DNA of 64,000 nt from contig NZ_JANZLA010000002.1 in assembly GCF_025770785.1 (NCBI RefSeq), forward strand, positions 331,698 through 395,697. Reading direction: 5' to 3'. The position numbers were made by a program, and so were the translations under genes. Position 1 is the stretch's first letter. Every line of letters starts with the position of its first letter. Origin of the DNA: Cellulomonas sp. SG140 (lineage in GTDB: Bacteria > Actinomycetota > Actinomycetes > Actinomycetales > Cellulomonadaceae). Below, one piece after another: positions 44,264 through 53,760 of the stretch. Below the pieces are notes generated by a model. It was given only the letters and a program-made list of their open reading frames with translations, had not been told where the DNA came from and ran no database searches.

Positions 44264-46087
44264 CTAGAGCCCCACCTCGGCCTCGAACGCGCCCTCCTCG
44301 ATGCGGCGCTTGATCGCCATCAGGTACCGCGACGCGTCGGCCCCGTCGACCAGCCGGTGGTCGTAGGACAGGCACAGGTAGCACATCGAGCGGATGGCGA
44401 TGACGTCCGCGCCGTCCTCGCCGGCGACGACGACGGGACGCTTGACGATCGCCCCGGTGCCGAGGATCGCCGAGGTGCCCCCCGGGACGATCGGCGTGTC
44501 GATGACCGCGCCGCCGGAGCCGGTGTTCGTCACCGTGAAGGTGGCGCCGCTGAGCTCGTCCGGGCCGACCTTGTTGGCCCGTGTGCGACCTGCGAGGTCC
44601 GCGATCTTGCGGGCGACGCCCGCGAGGTTGAGGTCACCGGCGTCACGGATCACCGGCACCACGAGCCCACGCTCGGTGTCCACGGCGATGCCGACGTTCT
44701 CGCTGCCGTGGTAGGTGATCTGGTTGCCCTCGAGGACCCCGTTCACCTTGGGGTAGGCCTTCAGCGCCTCCACGGCGGCCAGCACGAAGAACGGCAGGAA
44801 CGTCAGGTTGACGCCTTCCCGCGCCTTGAACGAGTCCTTGGCCCGTGCGCGCAGCCGGGCCACCTTGGTGACGTCGACCTCGACCACCGTGGTCAGCTGC
44901 GCCTGCGTGTGCAGCGCCTCGACCATCCGCTCCGCGATGATCTGCCGCAGGCGGCTGGCCTTCTCGGTGGTCCCGCGCAGCGGCGAGACGGCCGGGACGG
45001 TCGCGGGCGCCGCTGCTGCGGCGGCCGGCGCTGCGGCCGGTGCGGCCGCCTGCTCCACGGCGCGTCGCGCCGCCTCCGCACGCTCCGCCTCGGCACGGGC
45101 GGCGGCCTCCAGGACGTCCTCCTTGCGGATGCGCCCTCCGACCCCGGTGCCACGCAGTGCGGCCGTGTCGACGCCCTTCTCGGCGGCGAGCTTGCGCACC
45201 AGCGGCGTCAGGTAGGCACCGGACGCGGTCTGCTCGACGGCGGGGGCGCTGACGGCAGGAACCGGGGCAGCGGGGACCGGTGCCGGGCTGGGTGCCGGCG
45301 CCGGTGCCGCGCTCGGCGCAGGTGCAGTTGCCGGTGCAGGGGCAGGGGCCGATGCCGGCGCCGGAGTCGCGGCCTGCGGTTCCGGCGTGCTGGGCGCCGG
45401 AGCCGCGGCGGCAGCGCCGCTGCCGATCACCGCGAGGACAGCGCCGACCTGTGCCGTCTCGTCCTCCTGGACCAGGATCTGCTGCACGGTGCCGGCGAAC
45501 GGTGACGGGACCTCGGTGTCCACCTTGTCGGTGGAGATCTCCAGCAGCGGCTCGTCGACCTCGACGGAGTCGCCGACCTGCTTGAGCCAGCGTGTGACGG
45601 TGCCCTCGGTGACGGACTCGCCGAGCGCCGGCAGCCGCACCTCCTGGCCCGGACCGCCGGTCGACGGCGCCTCGTCGGCCGCGGCTGCGGGTGTCGGCTC
45701 GGGGGTGCCGGCGGGTGCCGACTCCTCGTGCTGCTCGGCCGGCTGCTGCGGCGGCTCCTGTGCCGTCGGCTGCTCCGCGGCGGGCTCCTCGGCAGGCGCC
45801 TGCGTGGCTCCCTGACCCGCGTCGCCGCTCGGTGCGGGTGCCGAACCGGTGCCGTCGCCGATCACGGCGAGGACCGCGCCCACCTGGGCCGTCTCGTCCT
45901 CGGGGACGAGGATCTGCTCCACGACGCCGGCGAATGGCGACGGGATCTCGGTGTCCACCTTGTCGGTGGAGATCTCGAGCAGAGGCTCGTCGACCTCGAC
46001 GTGGTCGCCGACGTTCTTCAGCCAGCGGGTGACGGTGCCCTCGGTGACCGATTCACCGAGTGCGGGAAGCTGCACGTTCTGGGACAT
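44264..46087 (-). CDS. sucB: 2-oxo acid dehydrogenase E2 (dihydrolipoyl acyltransferase)
   Basis: The 607-residue core enzyme has two N-terminal lipoyl domains, each with [10 protein letters not shown] (lipoyl Lys43 in the first, the second about 150 residues on). Ala/Pro-rich swinging linkers follow, then an E3/E1-binding domain ([20 protein letters not shown], about 290-330) and the catalytic domain ending [15 protein letters not shown] with the acetyltransferase His. Databases label this family SucB, but in actinobacteria it serves pyruvate dehydrogenase (DlaT). lpdA is upstream by 27 bases, so E3 and E2 are made together. Confidence 0.95.
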   Translation of the reverse strand: MSQNVQLPALGESVTEGTVTRWLKNVGDHVEVDEPLLEISTDKVDTEIPSPFAGVVEQILVPEDETAQVGAVLAVIGDGTGSAPAPSGDAGQGATQAPAEEPAAEQPTAQEPPQQPAEQHEESAPAGTPEPTPAAAADEAPSTGGPGQEVRLPALGESVTEGTVTRWLKQVGDSVEVDEPLLEISTDKVDTEVPSPFAGTVQQILVQEDETAQVGAVLAVIGSGAAAAAPAPSTPEPQAATPAPASAPAPAPATAPAPSAAPAPAPSPAPVPAAPVPAVSAPAVEQTASGAYLTPLVRKLAAEKGVDTAALRGTGVGGRIRKEDVLEAAARAEAERAEAARRAVEQAAAPAAAPAAAAAAPATVPAVSPLRGTTEKASRLRQIIAERMVEALHTQAQLTTVVEVDVTKVARLRARAKDSFKAREGVNLTFLPFFVLAAVEALKAYPKVNGVLEGNQITYHGSENVGIAVDTERGLVVPVIRDAGDLNLAGVARKIADLAGRTRANKVGPDELSGATFTVTNTGSGGAVIDTPIVPGGTSAILGTGAIVKRPVVVAGEDGADVIAIRSMCYLCLSYDHRLVDGADASRYLMAIKRRIEEGAFEAEVGL

Positions 46088-46114
46088 GACGACTCCGGTC
46101 TCCTTCGACTCTGC

Positions 46115-47494
46115 TCAGTTGTGCGCGTGCAGCGGCTTGCCGGCCAGCGCGAGGAATGCCTCGCCGATGGCCTCGTCCTGCGTCGGGTGGGCGTGCACCA
46201 GCGCGGCGACGTCCTCCGGGTAGGCCTCCCAGTTCACGATCAGCTGGGCCTCGCCGACCAGCTCACCGACGCGGGCCCCGATCATGTGGACGCCGACCAC
46301 CGGACCGTCGACCTTCCGGACCAGCTTGACGAATCCCTGCGTTCCGAGGATCTGGCTCTTGCCGTTGCCGCCGAGGTTGTACTCGAGCGACACGACGTTC
46401 TCGGCGCCGTAGAGCTCGCGCGCCTTCGCCTCGTTGACGCCGACGGAGGCCACCTCGGGGTTGGAGTAGGTGACGCGGGGGATGCCCGACTCGACGATCG
46501 GAGCGGGGTTCAGGCCGGCGATCTCCTCGGCGACGAAGATGCCCTGGGCGAACCCGCGGTGCGCCAGCTGCAGCCCGGGGACGATGTCGCCGACGGCGTA
46601 GATGTTCGCCACCCCGGTGTGCAGCCGCTCGTCGGTCAGGACGAAGCCGCGGTCCACCCGCACGCCCTGCTCCTCGTAGCCGAGGCCCGAGGTGGCCGGT
46701 CCACGGCCCACGGCCACCAGCAGCACGTCGGCGTCGAACGCCTTGCCGTCCTCCAGCCACACGTGCACGCCGTCGTCGTTCTGCGTCACGCCGGCGAACC
46801 GGACGCCGACGGAGAAGTTGATGCCGCGCTTGCGGAACGCACGCTCGAACGCCTTGCAGACGGCCTCGTCCTCGTTGGGCACCAGGTGCGGAAGTGCCTC
46901 GATGATCGTCACGTCCGCACCGAACGACTTCCAGACGCTCGCGAACTCCGAGCCGATCACGCCACCACCGAGGATGATCGCGCTCTTGGGGATCCAGTCC
47001 AGCTGCAGCGCCTGGTCGGACGTGATCACCCGGCCGCCGATCTCCAGGCCCGGCAGCGAGCGGGCGTAGGACCCCGAGGCGAGGACGATGTGCTCACCGG
47101 TGAGCGTGCGGTCGCCGACCTGGACGGTGTTGGGTCCGGTCAGTGTGCCCCAGCCCTGCACGACCTCGATCTTGCGCGAGGACACCAGGCCCTGCAGGCC
47201 CTTGTACAGGCGGGAGATCACGCCGTCCTTGTACTGGTTGACCTCGCCCATGTCGATGCGCTCGAGCGTCGCGTGCACGCCGACGTGCGCCCCGTCACGC
47301 GCCTCGTCCGCGACCTCGGCTGCGTGCAGCAGCGCCTTGGTGGGGATGCAGCCGCGGTGCAGGCACGTGCCGCCGACCTTGTCCGCCTCGACGAGTGCCA
47401 CGCTCTTGCCGAGCTCCGCAGCGCGCAGGGCAGCGGCGTAGCCGCCACTCCCTGCGCCTAGGACGACGATGTCGAAAGCGTGGGTGTCGGCCAC
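46115..47494 (-). CDS. lpdA: dihydrolipoyl dehydrogenase (E3)
   Basis: This FAD enzyme reoxidises the lipoyl arms of E2 with NAD+. The 459-residue protein has the FAD motif VVLGAGSGGYAAALRAAELG (11-30), the redox disulfide GGTCLHRGCIPTK (Cys44, Cys49), the NAD motif ILGGGVIGSEFASVW and the C-terminal HAHPTQDEAIGEA His-Glu pair. GTG 47494 follows GAGGAGCAAGCCT. An upstream ATGACA-N16-TAGATC pair on the reverse strand (about 47519-47546) could be the promoter of the lpdA-sucB unit. Confidence 0.96.
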   Translation of the reverse strand: MADTHAFDIVVLGAGSGGYAAALRAAELGKSVALVEADKVGGTCLHRGCIPTKALLHAAEVADEARDGAHVGVHATLERIDMGEVNQYKDGVISRLYKGLQGLVSSRKIEVVQGWGTLTGPNTVQVGDRTLTGEHIVLASGSYARSLPGLEIGGRVITSDQALQLDWIPKSAIILGGGVIGSEFASVWKSFGADVTIIEALPHLVPNEDEAVCKAFERAFRKRGINFSVGVRFAGVTQNDDGVHVWLEDGKAFDADVLLVAVGRGPATSGLGYEEQGVRVDRGFVLTDERLHTGVANIYAVGDIVPGLQLAHRGFAQGIFVAEEIAGLNPAPIVESGIPRVTYSNPEVASVGVNEAKARELYGAENVVSLEYNLGGNGKSQILGTQGFVKLVRKVDGPVVGVHMIGARVGELVGEAQLIVNWEAYPEDVAALVHAHPTQDEAIGEAFLALAGKPLHAHN

Positions 47495-47658
47495 AGGCTT
47501 GCTCCTCGGTTGACAAGGGATCTAGGTCCAACGTCCATCTTGTCATCACCGACCCTGGTGATCGAACCGGCGTCGGACCCGTGCTGGTGTGATCCCTGAG
47601 ACATTCGTCCCATGTGTTTCTACCACCGGGAACGCCCGAAGTGCGCGCGTTGCGCCGT

Positions 47659-47664
47659 TAGGCT
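47659..47664 (+). promoter_or_regulatory. -10 element of leaderless small gene
   Basis: TAGGCT, six bases before ATG 47671. Confidence 0.65.
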
Positions 47665-47670
47665 CGCCGC

Positions 47671-48045
47671 ATGTCCTGGTTCCGTCGATCTCGCCCGGCG
47701 CGCACCGCCGGACCCGCGGCGGCGCTCACCGACCGCAAGGCGCGCGAGGCGACGGTGGCCTACCTGCGCGAGTTCGTCGCGACCCGGGTGGGGGTCGAGG
47801 CGTACGTCGAGCCGGCCACCCACGTGACCCCGAGCACCGTGATGCTCGTGGCGACGGACGGGGAGTGGACCCGGCGGCGCGTCCCGGACGCCCGGGCGGC
47901 CGGCGCGATCGCCCGAGAGCTCGGCATCCCGGTGTACGACGTGCAGCGGACCGGCTATCCCCAGCGCATGCGGGACTGGACCTCCCGCACCAGGGCGGCG
48001 CAGCGCCGCGGCGGCGCCGAACCGGCGGAGCGTCCGGGAAGCTGA
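47671..48045 (+). CDS. conserved hypothetical protein
   Basis: The 124-residue protein has a basic N terminus (MSWFRRSRPARTAG), a helix KAREATVAYLREFVATR, strands around TVMLVATDGEWTRRRV and ELGIPVYDVQRTGYPQRMRD, and a disordered basic tail. I cannot name the family. The mixed alpha/beta core suggests a small soluble oligomerising protein. It is a single leaderless gene between lpdA (divergent) and pepA (convergent). Confidence 0.75.
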   Translation: MSWFRRSRPARTAGPAAALTDRKAREATVAYLREFVATRVGVEAYVEPATHVTPSTVMLVATDGEWTRRRVPDARAAGAIARELGIPVYDVQRTGYPQRMRDWTSRTRAAQRRGGAEPAERPGS

Positions 48046-48074
48046 TCGGCCGCCGTCCGCGCGTGGCCGGGGCC

Positions 48075-49553
48075 TCACCGGTCGGCGCGCGCCTCGATCA
48101 GTGCGAGCAGCGTCCGGATCCCGGCACCCGTCCCGCCGAGCGGTGTGTAGCCGTGCGGCTCGCGGGAGTTGAAGGCGGGGCCTGCCACGTCGAGGTGGGC
48201 CCACGGGGTGCCCCCGACGAACTCGCGCAGGAAGATCCCGGCCGTCAGCATGCCGCCGAACCGCTCGCCGATGTTGGACAGGTCGGCGACCTGCGACTTC
48301 AGGCCTGCGCGCAGCTCCGCGGGCAGTGGCATGGGCCAGAACGGCTCACCGGACCGGTCCGCGGCCGCCACGACCTCGCCACGGACCTCGTCCGATCCCA
48401 TCACCGCCGACACCCGGTCACCGAGAGCCACCACCTGGGCACCGGTGAGCGTGGCGATGTCGAGCACGACGTCGGGCTTCTCCTCGACGGCCGCCACCAG
48501 CGCGTCGGCCATGACCAGCCGGCCCTCGGCGTCGGTGTTGAGCACCTCGACCGTGGTGCCCCCGCGCATCGTCAGCACGTCCGAGGGGCGCTGCGCGGTC
48601 CCGGAGGGCATGTTCTCGGCGACGGCGAGCCAACCCGTCACCGCGACCGGCAGCCCGAGGCGCGCGGCCGCCAGCACGGTGTGCAGCACGGCGGCGGCTC
48701 CCGCCATGTCGGACTTCATGCCGACCATGCCGTCCGCCGTCTTGATCGACAGCCCGCCGGAGTCGAAAGTGATGCCCTTGCCCACCAGCGCCACGTGGCC
48801 GCGGGCCCGGGACGGTGCGTAGGTCACCTTCACCAGACGGGGTGGTCGCACCGATCCCTGCCCGACGCCCAGGATCCCGCCGAAGCCACCGGCGGCCAGG
48901 GCCTTCTCGTCCAGGACCGTCACCTTGACGCCCTTGACCTCCCGCGCCGCGGCTCGGGCGGCGTCGGCGAGCGCCGCGGGGTAGAGCTCGTTCGGCGGCA
49001 TGTTGACCAGGTCGCGCGCGGCGTGGACGGCGGCCGCGAGCACCTGCGCACGGTCCAGCGCGGCAGCCGCCGCCTTGTCCTTCGCCAGCCCGGTGACCAC
49101 CTGGATCTCGGCGACGGGCGACGCGGCGGACGCCGAGGTGGCCGTGCCCCGGTAGCGGGTGAAGGTGTAGGCGCCGAGCAGCGCACCTTCGGCGACCGCG
49201 GCGACCCGGGCGACGTCGTCCGCGGGCAGCGCGAGCGCGACCGAGCCGACCCCGGCGAGCTCGCGGGTCGCCGCCCCGGCCGCGCGGCGCAGCGCCTCGG
49301 CATCCGGAGCCGCGGTCCCCGTCCCGGTCAGGACGAGCACGCGAGCCGACAACCCCGTCGCCGGGACGCGCCGCACCTCACCCGTCGCACCCGTGATGCC
49401 GAGCGCCCGGGCGTCCGACGACAGCGAGGCGCGCAGGGACTCGGGCAGCCAGTCGGCGCCGAGCAGCCGGGGAGCGCCGTCGCGCTCTGCGGTGGCGACC
49501 ACCAGGGCGTCGACGGACAGGCGTGCGGGGTCCTTGCCGGTCAGCGAGATCAC
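48075..49553 (-). CDS. pepA: leucyl (cytosol) aminopeptidase
   Basis: This M17 dizinc peptidase removes N-terminal residues from peptides. The 492-residue product contains LVGKGITFDSGGLSIK (metal Lys and Asp), the signature NTDAEGRLVMADAL, and YTPLGGTGAGIRTLLAL at the C terminus, with a normal N-terminal domain. GTG 49553 is preceded by TAGCAT six bases away and no ribosome-binding site. M. tuberculosis PepB (Rv2213) has the same neighbourhood. Confidence 0.95.
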   Translation of the reverse strand: MISLTGKDPARLSVDALVVATAERDGAPRLLGADWLPESLRASLSSDARALGITGATGEVRRVPATGLSARVLVLTGTGTAAPDAEALRRAAGAATRELAGVGSVALALPADDVARVAAVAEGALLGAYTFTRYRGTATSASAASPVAEIQVVTGLAKDKAAAAALDRAQVLAAAVHAARDLVNMPPNELYPAALADAARAAAREVKGVKVTVLDEKALAAGGFGGILGVGQGSVRPPRLVKVTYAPSRARGHVALVGKGITFDSGGLSIKTADGMVGMKSDMAGAAAVLHTVLAAARLGLPVAVTGWLAVAENMPSGTAQRPSDVLTMRGGTTVEVLNTDAEGRLVMADALVAAVEEKPDVVLDIATLTGAQVVALGDRVSAVMGSDEVRGEVVAAADRSGEPFWPMPLPAELRAGLKSQVADLSNIGERFGGMLTAGIFLREFVGGTPWAHLDVAGPAFNSREPHGYTPLGGTGAGIRTLLALIEARADR

Positions 49554-49559
49554 TCCCGC

Positions 49560-49565
49560 ATGCTA
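49560..49565 (-). promoter_or_regulatory. -10 element of leaderless pepA
   Basis: TAGCAT on the reverse strand, six bases before GTG 49553. Confidence 0.6.
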
Positions 49566-49602
49566 GTGCGGGCGTCGCGACTGCCCTCGCCCGGACGACG
49601 GG

Positions 49603-49608
49603 TACCGT
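49603..49608 (+). promoter_or_regulatory. -10 element upstream of small membrane gene
   Basis: TACCGT, eight bases before GTG 49617, with no ribosome-binding site. Confidence 0.5.
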
Positions 49609-49616
49609 GAGCCGCC

Positions 49617-49976
49617 GTGAGCATCCCTCTGGTCGTCCTGCTGGGCGTGCTGTGCCTGCTCCTGGCCTCGTGGGCGGGTTGGTACACCGTCCGCGACCGG
49701 CCGGTGGTGGCCCGGCAGCTGCTCGCAGCCGCCGTGGTCGAGCTGGTGCTCCTGGTGCAGGCGGCGATCGCGGGCACCCGTTGGTCGGGGGTCGCCGCTC
49801 ACGTGTCGCCCGGGCTGTTCTGGACCTATGTGGCCGTGCAGCTGTTCGTCCTGCCGCTGGCGGCCACCTGGGCGTTCGCCGAGCGGACCCGGTGGAGCTC
49901 GGTGGTGCTGCTGGCGGCAGCGGTGACCGTGGGCGTGATGGAGTGGCGGCAGTGGCAGATCTGGAGCGTGGCATGA
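49617..49976 (+). CDS. small four-helix membrane protein
   Basis: The 119-residue protein is almost wholly hydrophobic, with four predicted transmembrane helices (about 1-20, 35-55, 65-85, 92-110) and few charged residues. I do not recognise a named family, although small actinobacterial integral membrane proteins of this type commonly sit upstream of pyrD. Its TGA overlaps the ATG of the next gene (ATGA), so the two are probably made together and may form a complex. Confidence 0.78.
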   Translation: MSIPLVVLLGVLCLLLASWAGWYTVRDRPVVARQLLAAAVVELVLLVQAAIAGTRWSGVAAHVSPGLFWTYVAVQLFVLPLAATWAFAERTRWSSVVLLAAAVTVGVMEWRQWQIWSVA

Positions 49977-50362
49977 GGCGGACCTCCACCGGGCCGGGCC
50001 GTGCCCTGGTGGCCGTGTACGGCGTGCTCGCGCTGTCGGCCACGGCGCGCGCGGTGTTCCAGGTGGCCACCAAGCTCTCGCAGGCGCCGTTGGCCTATCT
50101 GCTCTCGCTGTTCGCGGCGCTCGTCTACATCGTCGCGACGGTGGCGCTGGCCACGTCGCGGCGGCGGCTCGCCTGGGCCGCCGTGCTGACCGAGCTGACC
50201 GGCGTGCTGGTCGTCGGCACCGTCTCGCTCGTCGCGCGCCAGGACTTCCCTGATGCGACCGTCTGGTCGGGTTACGGACAGGGCTACGGCTACGTCCCGT
50301 TGCTGCTGCCCTTCCTGGGCGTGCTCTGGCTGGTGCGCACAGGGCGTGGCGACGGCCGATAG
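49973..50362 (+). CDS. small four-helix membrane protein
   Basis: The 129-residue protein starts RRTSTGPGRALVAVYGVLAL and has four transmembrane helices, with conserved-looking ARAVFQVATKLSQAPLAYLL and a Gly/Tyr-rich turn GYGQGYGYVPLLLP. The function is unknown. It is translationally coupled to the preceding membrane protein. pyrD begins ten bases later behind its own leaderless-type promoter, which lies inside this gene's 3' end. Confidence 0.8.
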   Translation: MRRTSTGPGRALVAVYGVLALSATARAVFQVATKLSQAPLAYLLSLFAALVYIVATVALATSRRRLAWAAVLTELTGVLVVGTVSLVARQDFPDATVWSGYGQGYGYVPLLLPFLGVLWLVRTGRGDGR

Positions 50363-50365
50363 GTT
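50360..50365 (+). promoter_or_regulatory. -10 element of leaderless pyrD
   Basis: TAGGTT, six bases before GTG 50372, overlapping the upstream stop codon. Confidence 0.6.
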
Positions 50366-50371
50366 GGGGCC

Positions 50372-51421
50372 GTGTACCGGCTGCTCTTCGACCTCGTCCT
50401 GCGGCGGCTGGATCCCGAACGGGCGCACGCCTGGAGCTTCGCGCTGATCCGTGGCGTCTCGGACGTGCCCGGCCTGCGGTGGTTGGTCGGTCGGGTGCTG
50501 GGCGGACCGCCGACGGGCGCGCTGACTCTGTGGGGTCGGCGGTGGCCGTCCCGGCTGGGGCTGGCGGCGGGCTTCGACAAGGACGGGCACGGCGTCCTCG
50601 GCATGACGATGCTCGGCTTCGGGTTCGTCGAGGTCGGCACCGTGACCGCGCAGCCGCAGCCGGGCAACGAGCCGCCCCGGCTCTGGCGCGTGCTCGACCA
50701 GCAGGCGTTGCGCAACCGGATGGGGTTCAACAACGAAGGGTCGGCGGTGGTGGCCGAGCGTCTGCGGCGGCTGCGTGCGACCCGGCGCGGCCGGGCCGCT
50801 GTCATCGGCGTCAACATCGGCAAGTCACGCGTGACCCCCGTCGAGCACGCCGCGACCGACTACGCGACCAGTGCCGGCCGGCTGGCGCCGTACGCCGACT
50901 ACCTGGTGGTCAACGTCTCGTCGCCGAACACGCCCGGCCTGCGGGACCTGCAGGCCGTCGACGCGCTGCGACCGGTCCTCGAGGCGACCCGGGTCGCTGC
51001 GGACGAGGCGACCGTGCGAGCGGGTCGGGGACCGTGCCCCCTGCTGGTGAAGATCGCGCCCGACCTCTCGGACGACGACGTGGACGCCGTGGCCGAGCTC
51101 GTCGCGGAGCTCGGGCTGGACGGCGTGGTGGCCGTCAACACCACCATCGCGCACGACCTCGGGCCCGGTGGGCTGTCCGGACCGCCGCTGCTCAGCCGTG
51201 GGCTCGACGTCGTCGCACGGCTGCGCGACCGTCTCGGGCCGGAGGCGGTGATCATCGGGGTCGGTGGCATCAGCACGCCGGCAGATGCGCGGGAGTACCT
51301 CGCGGTCGGCGCCACGCTGGTGCAGGCCTACACCGGCCTGATCTACCGCGGTCCGTTCTTCGCGGCGCGCATCTCGCGTGCGCTCGGCGCCGACGCGAGC
51401 CGCTCGCGGACGGAGGTCTGA
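50372..51421 (+). CDS. pyrD: dihydroorotate dehydrogenase (quinone), class 2
   Basis: It oxidises dihydroorotate to orotate in pyrimidine synthesis, passing electrons to membrane quinone. The 349-residue length and the N-terminal helical extension (YRLLFDLVLRRLDPERAHAW) are class 2 features that attach the enzyme to the membrane. FMN-site motifs GLAAGFDKDG, NRMGFNN, VNVSSPNTPGLRDLQ (catalytic Ser), VAVNTTI and IGVGGI are present. GTG 50372 has no ribosome-binding site. A 68-residue gene follows three bases later. Confidence 0.95.
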   Translation: MYRLLFDLVLRRLDPERAHAWSFALIRGVSDVPGLRWLVGRVLGGPPTGALTLWGRRWPSRLGLAAGFDKDGHGVLGMTMLGFGFVEVGTVTAQPQPGNEPPRLWRVLDQQALRNRMGFNNEGSAVVAERLRRLRATRRGRAAVIGVNIGKSRVTPVEHAATDYATSAGRLAPYADYLVVNVSSPNTPGLRDLQAVDALRPVLEATRVAADEATVRAGRGPCPLLVKIAPDLSDDDVDAVAELVAELGLDGVVAVNTTIAHDLGPGGLSGPPLLSRGLDVVARLRDRLGPEAVIIGVGGISTPADAREYLAVGATLVQAYTGLIYRGPFFAARISRALGADASRSRTEV

Positions 51422-51424
51422 TCC

Positions 51425-51631
51425 GTGCGACCGCGGTGGCAGTGGCAGCTGCTCGACGGCACCGGCGTGGAGCTGGACCGGCCCTCGAGCCCCGTCTTCA
51501 CGGCGCGGTTCGACGCGGAGACGTGGCTCGGCGAGCACTGGCGCGGCCTGTCGGCGCAGGGTGCCCGCACGGCGCGGCTGCTGCACGAGGGTGAGCCGGT
51601 ACCGCCGGACGTCCCGTTGCCGACCGTCTGA
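51425..51631 (+). CDS. small conserved hypothetical protein
   Basis: The 68-residue Trp-rich protein (WQWQLLDGTG, ETWLGEHWRGL) begins with GTG three bases after the pyrD stop and is presumably co-translated with it. The composition and the RLLHEGEPVP turn look like a genuine small soluble domain. I recognise no family. Confidence 0.6.
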   Translation: MRPRWQWQLLDGTGVELDRPSSPVFTARFDAETWLGEHWRGLSAQGARTARLLHEGEPVPPDVPLPTV

Positions 51632-51682
51632 GGTCTGTCGTCCGACGCGGTCCGGCGCGGGGAGGGGGTGGAGCGGCCGGGC

Positions 51683-52288
51683 TCAGGCGGGGTACTGCCC
51701 GTGCTTGACCAGGGCCTTCGGCAGGCGGGTGGGGCGCAGCTGGAAGGCCCGCAGGGCGGCGTACATCGCCAGACCCTTCGGGATCGCGGCCACGCCGAAC
51801 TTGGCGACCAGCTTCTTGCGCAGCCCGCGCCACAGGACGTAGCCGTCGATGAAGGCGGCGATGACGTACAGGTAGAGCGCGAGCGTCACGATCGTGAAGA
51901 AGGCGGCGTTGACCCGCGCACCCACGGCGGCGAGCACCAGGAACGCCGCGGCGACCGGCATGAAGAACTCGCCGAGGCTCCACCGGGCGTCGACGTGGTC
52001 GCGCGCGTAGCGGCGGACCGGCCCTCGGTCGCGAGGCGGCAGGTGCCGCTCGTCGCCCGTCTGCATGGCCTTGTACTCGAGGTCCCGCTGGATGCGTGCC
52101 TTGGCCCGCGCATCCTTCGCGGCGGCCTTGCGATCGGTCGGCACGAGCGGGCGCTTGTTGGCGGCCTCGGCCTCCTTGCGGGACGGCGTCGGCCGACCCT
52201 TGCCGCCGGCCACGCCAGAGGCCGTGGCGGAGGGCGCGCGCGTTGCTGCCGGTTCGGCGTCGCGCTGGTCCTTGCTGCGTCCGATCAC
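51683..52288 (-). CDS. DUF3043 membrane protein
   Basis: The 201-residue protein has a long charged N-terminal half (KKGRPTPSRKEAEAANKRPL-like segment, KAAAKDARAK) with the DUF3043 hallmark YARDHVDARWSLGEFFMP, then two transmembrane helices (about 114-132 and 134-152) and a basic tail. The family is actinobacterial and uncharacterised. GTG 52288 has a TACCCT -10 six bases upstream, back to back with the divergent peptidase promoter. Confidence 0.9.
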   Translation of the reverse strand: MIGRSKDQRDAEPAATRAPSATASGVAGGKGRPTPSRKEAEAANKRPLVPTDRKAAAKDARAKARIQRDLEYKAMQTGDERHLPPRDRGPVRRYARDHVDARWSLGEFFMPVAAAFLVLAAVGARVNAAFFTIVTLALYLYVIAAFIDGYVLWRGLRKKLVAKFGVAAIPKGLAMYAALRAFQLRPTRLPKALVKHGQYPA

Positions 52289-52294
52289 CCGGCA

Positions 52295-52300
52295 AGGGTA
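52295..52300 (-). promoter_or_regulatory. -10 element of leaderless DUF3043 gene
   Basis: TACCCT on the reverse strand, six bases before GTG 52288. Confidence 0.6.
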
Positions 52301-52306
52301 GTCGAG

Positions 52307-52312
52307 TACGGT
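52307..52312 (+). promoter_or_regulatory. -10 element of M20 peptidase gene
   Basis: TACGGT, eight bases before GTG 52321, with no ribosome-binding site. Confidence 0.5.
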
Positions 52313-52320
52313 GGCCGCTC

Positions 52321-53730
52321 GTGACCTCCGACGTGCCGCCCGCAACCCTCGCAGACTCCTCGACCACGTCGGGGCGCATCCCCTCGGCGGAGCGGGTCGC
52401 CGCGTTGCGGGCCCGGGTGCACGACCTGTTCGGAGCGGTGCAGAGCGACCTCGAGGCTCTCGTCCGGATCCCGAGCGTCTCCAACCGGGAGTTCGACCAG
52501 GCCTTCGTCGAGCAGAGCGCCGAGACCGTCGCCGCGCTGCTGCGGGGCGCCGGGCTGGCGGACGCGACGGTGCTGCGCGTGCCGGGGGGTGCTCCGGCGG
52601 TGGTGGGTCACCACCCCGCTCCGGCCGGCGCGCCCACGGTGCTGCTGTACGCGCACCACGACGTGCAGCCCGTCGGCGACGTCGGGGAGTGGCAGACGGC
52701 GCCGTTCGAGCCGACGGTGCACGGCGAGCGGCTGTTCGGGCGTGGTGCGGCGGACGACAAGGCGGGGATCGTCGCGCACGTGGGCGCCCTGCGCGCACTC
52801 TCCGGCGAGCTGGGGGTAGGCGTGACGGTGTTCGTCGAGGGGGAGGAGGAGGTCGGCTCGCCGACGTTCCTCGAGTTCCTTCGGACCCATGAGGACGCGC
52901 TGGCCGCCGACGTGATCGTCGTCGCGGACTCCTCCAACTGGAAGGTCGGTGTACCGGGGCTGACGACCTCGTTGCGAGGTCTCGCGTCGGCCGTCGTCGA
53001 GGTGTCCGTGCTGGACCACCCGGTGCACTCCGGCATGTACGGCGGACCGATCCTCGACGCGCCGACCCTGCTGGCGCGGCTCATCGCGACGCTGCACGAC
53101 GACGCAGGTGAGGTGGCGGTCCAGGGGCTGGTGCGCGCGCCGGACCCGGCGGTCGACGACGACGAGGCCTCCTTGCGCGCAGACGCGGGGGTGCTCGACG
53201 GCGTCAGGCTCGCGGGCAGCGGGCCGCTGACGGCGCGCATGTGGACACGGCCGGCACTGGCCGTCATCGGCCTCGACGCGCCTCGCGTCGCCACCGCCTC
53301 GAACACCATCGCCCCTCGTGCGTCCGCGCTCCTGTCGTTGCGGCTCGCACCGGGCCAGGACCCGGACGAGGCGTTGTCGGCGCTGGAGCGCCACGTGCAC
53401 GAGCACGCACCGTTCGGTGCACCCGTGGCGTTCACGCGGGTGGACAGGGGCCGACCGTTCCAGGCACCGACGGACTCGGACGCGATGCGGACAGCACGGT
53501 GGGCGCTGGCCGAGGCGTGGGGGACCGAGCCGGCCGACATCGGGATCGGCGGCTCGATCCCGTTCATCGCCGAGCTGCTCGAGGTGTTCCCCAACGCGGC
53601 GATCCTGGTCACGGGTGTGGAGGACCCGGACAGCCGGGCGCACGGGCCGAACGAGTCGGTGCACCTGGGGGAGCTGGAGCGTGCGGTGCTGGCCGAGGTG
53701 CTGCTGCTGGAGCGGCTCGCCGGACGGTGA
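52321..53730 (+). CDS. M20-family dipeptidase
   Basis: The 469-residue zinc peptidase has the first metal motif LYAHHDVQPVGD, bridging Asp in GRGAADDKAG, the catalytic Glu pair in VEGEEEVGSP and C-terminal HGPNESVHLGELE with the last metal His. The lid domain (HPVHSGMYGG) is in the middle. The length and motifs fit CNDP/PepV-like dipeptidases acting in the cytoplasm. The specificity is not determinable. It is divergent from the DUF3043 gene, with only 32 bases between starts. Confidence 0.93.
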   Translation: MTSDVPPATLADSSTTSGRIPSAERVAALRARVHDLFGAVQSDLEALVRIPSVSNREFDQAFVEQSAETVAALLRGAGLADATVLRVPGGAPAVVGHHPAPAGAPTVLLYAHHDVQPVGDVGEWQTAPFEPTVHGERLFGRGAADDKAGIVAHVGALRALSGELGVGVTVFVEGEEEVGSPTFLEFLRTHEDALAADVIVVADSSNWKVGVPGLTTSLRGLASAVVEVSVLDHPVHSGMYGGPILDAPTLLARLIATLHDDAGEVAVQGLVRAPDPAVDDDEASLRADAGVLDGVRLAGSGPLTARMWTRPALAVIGLDAPRVATASNTIAPRASALLSLRLAPGQDPDEALSALERHVHEHAPFGAPVAFTRVDRGRPFQAPTDSDAMRTARWALAEAWGTEPADIGIGGSIPFIAELLEVFPNAAILVTGVEDPDSRAHGPNESVHLGELERAVLAEVLLLERLAGR

Positions 53731-53760
53731 CCTGCCGGTGACCGGCCGGCGGCCGGGGGC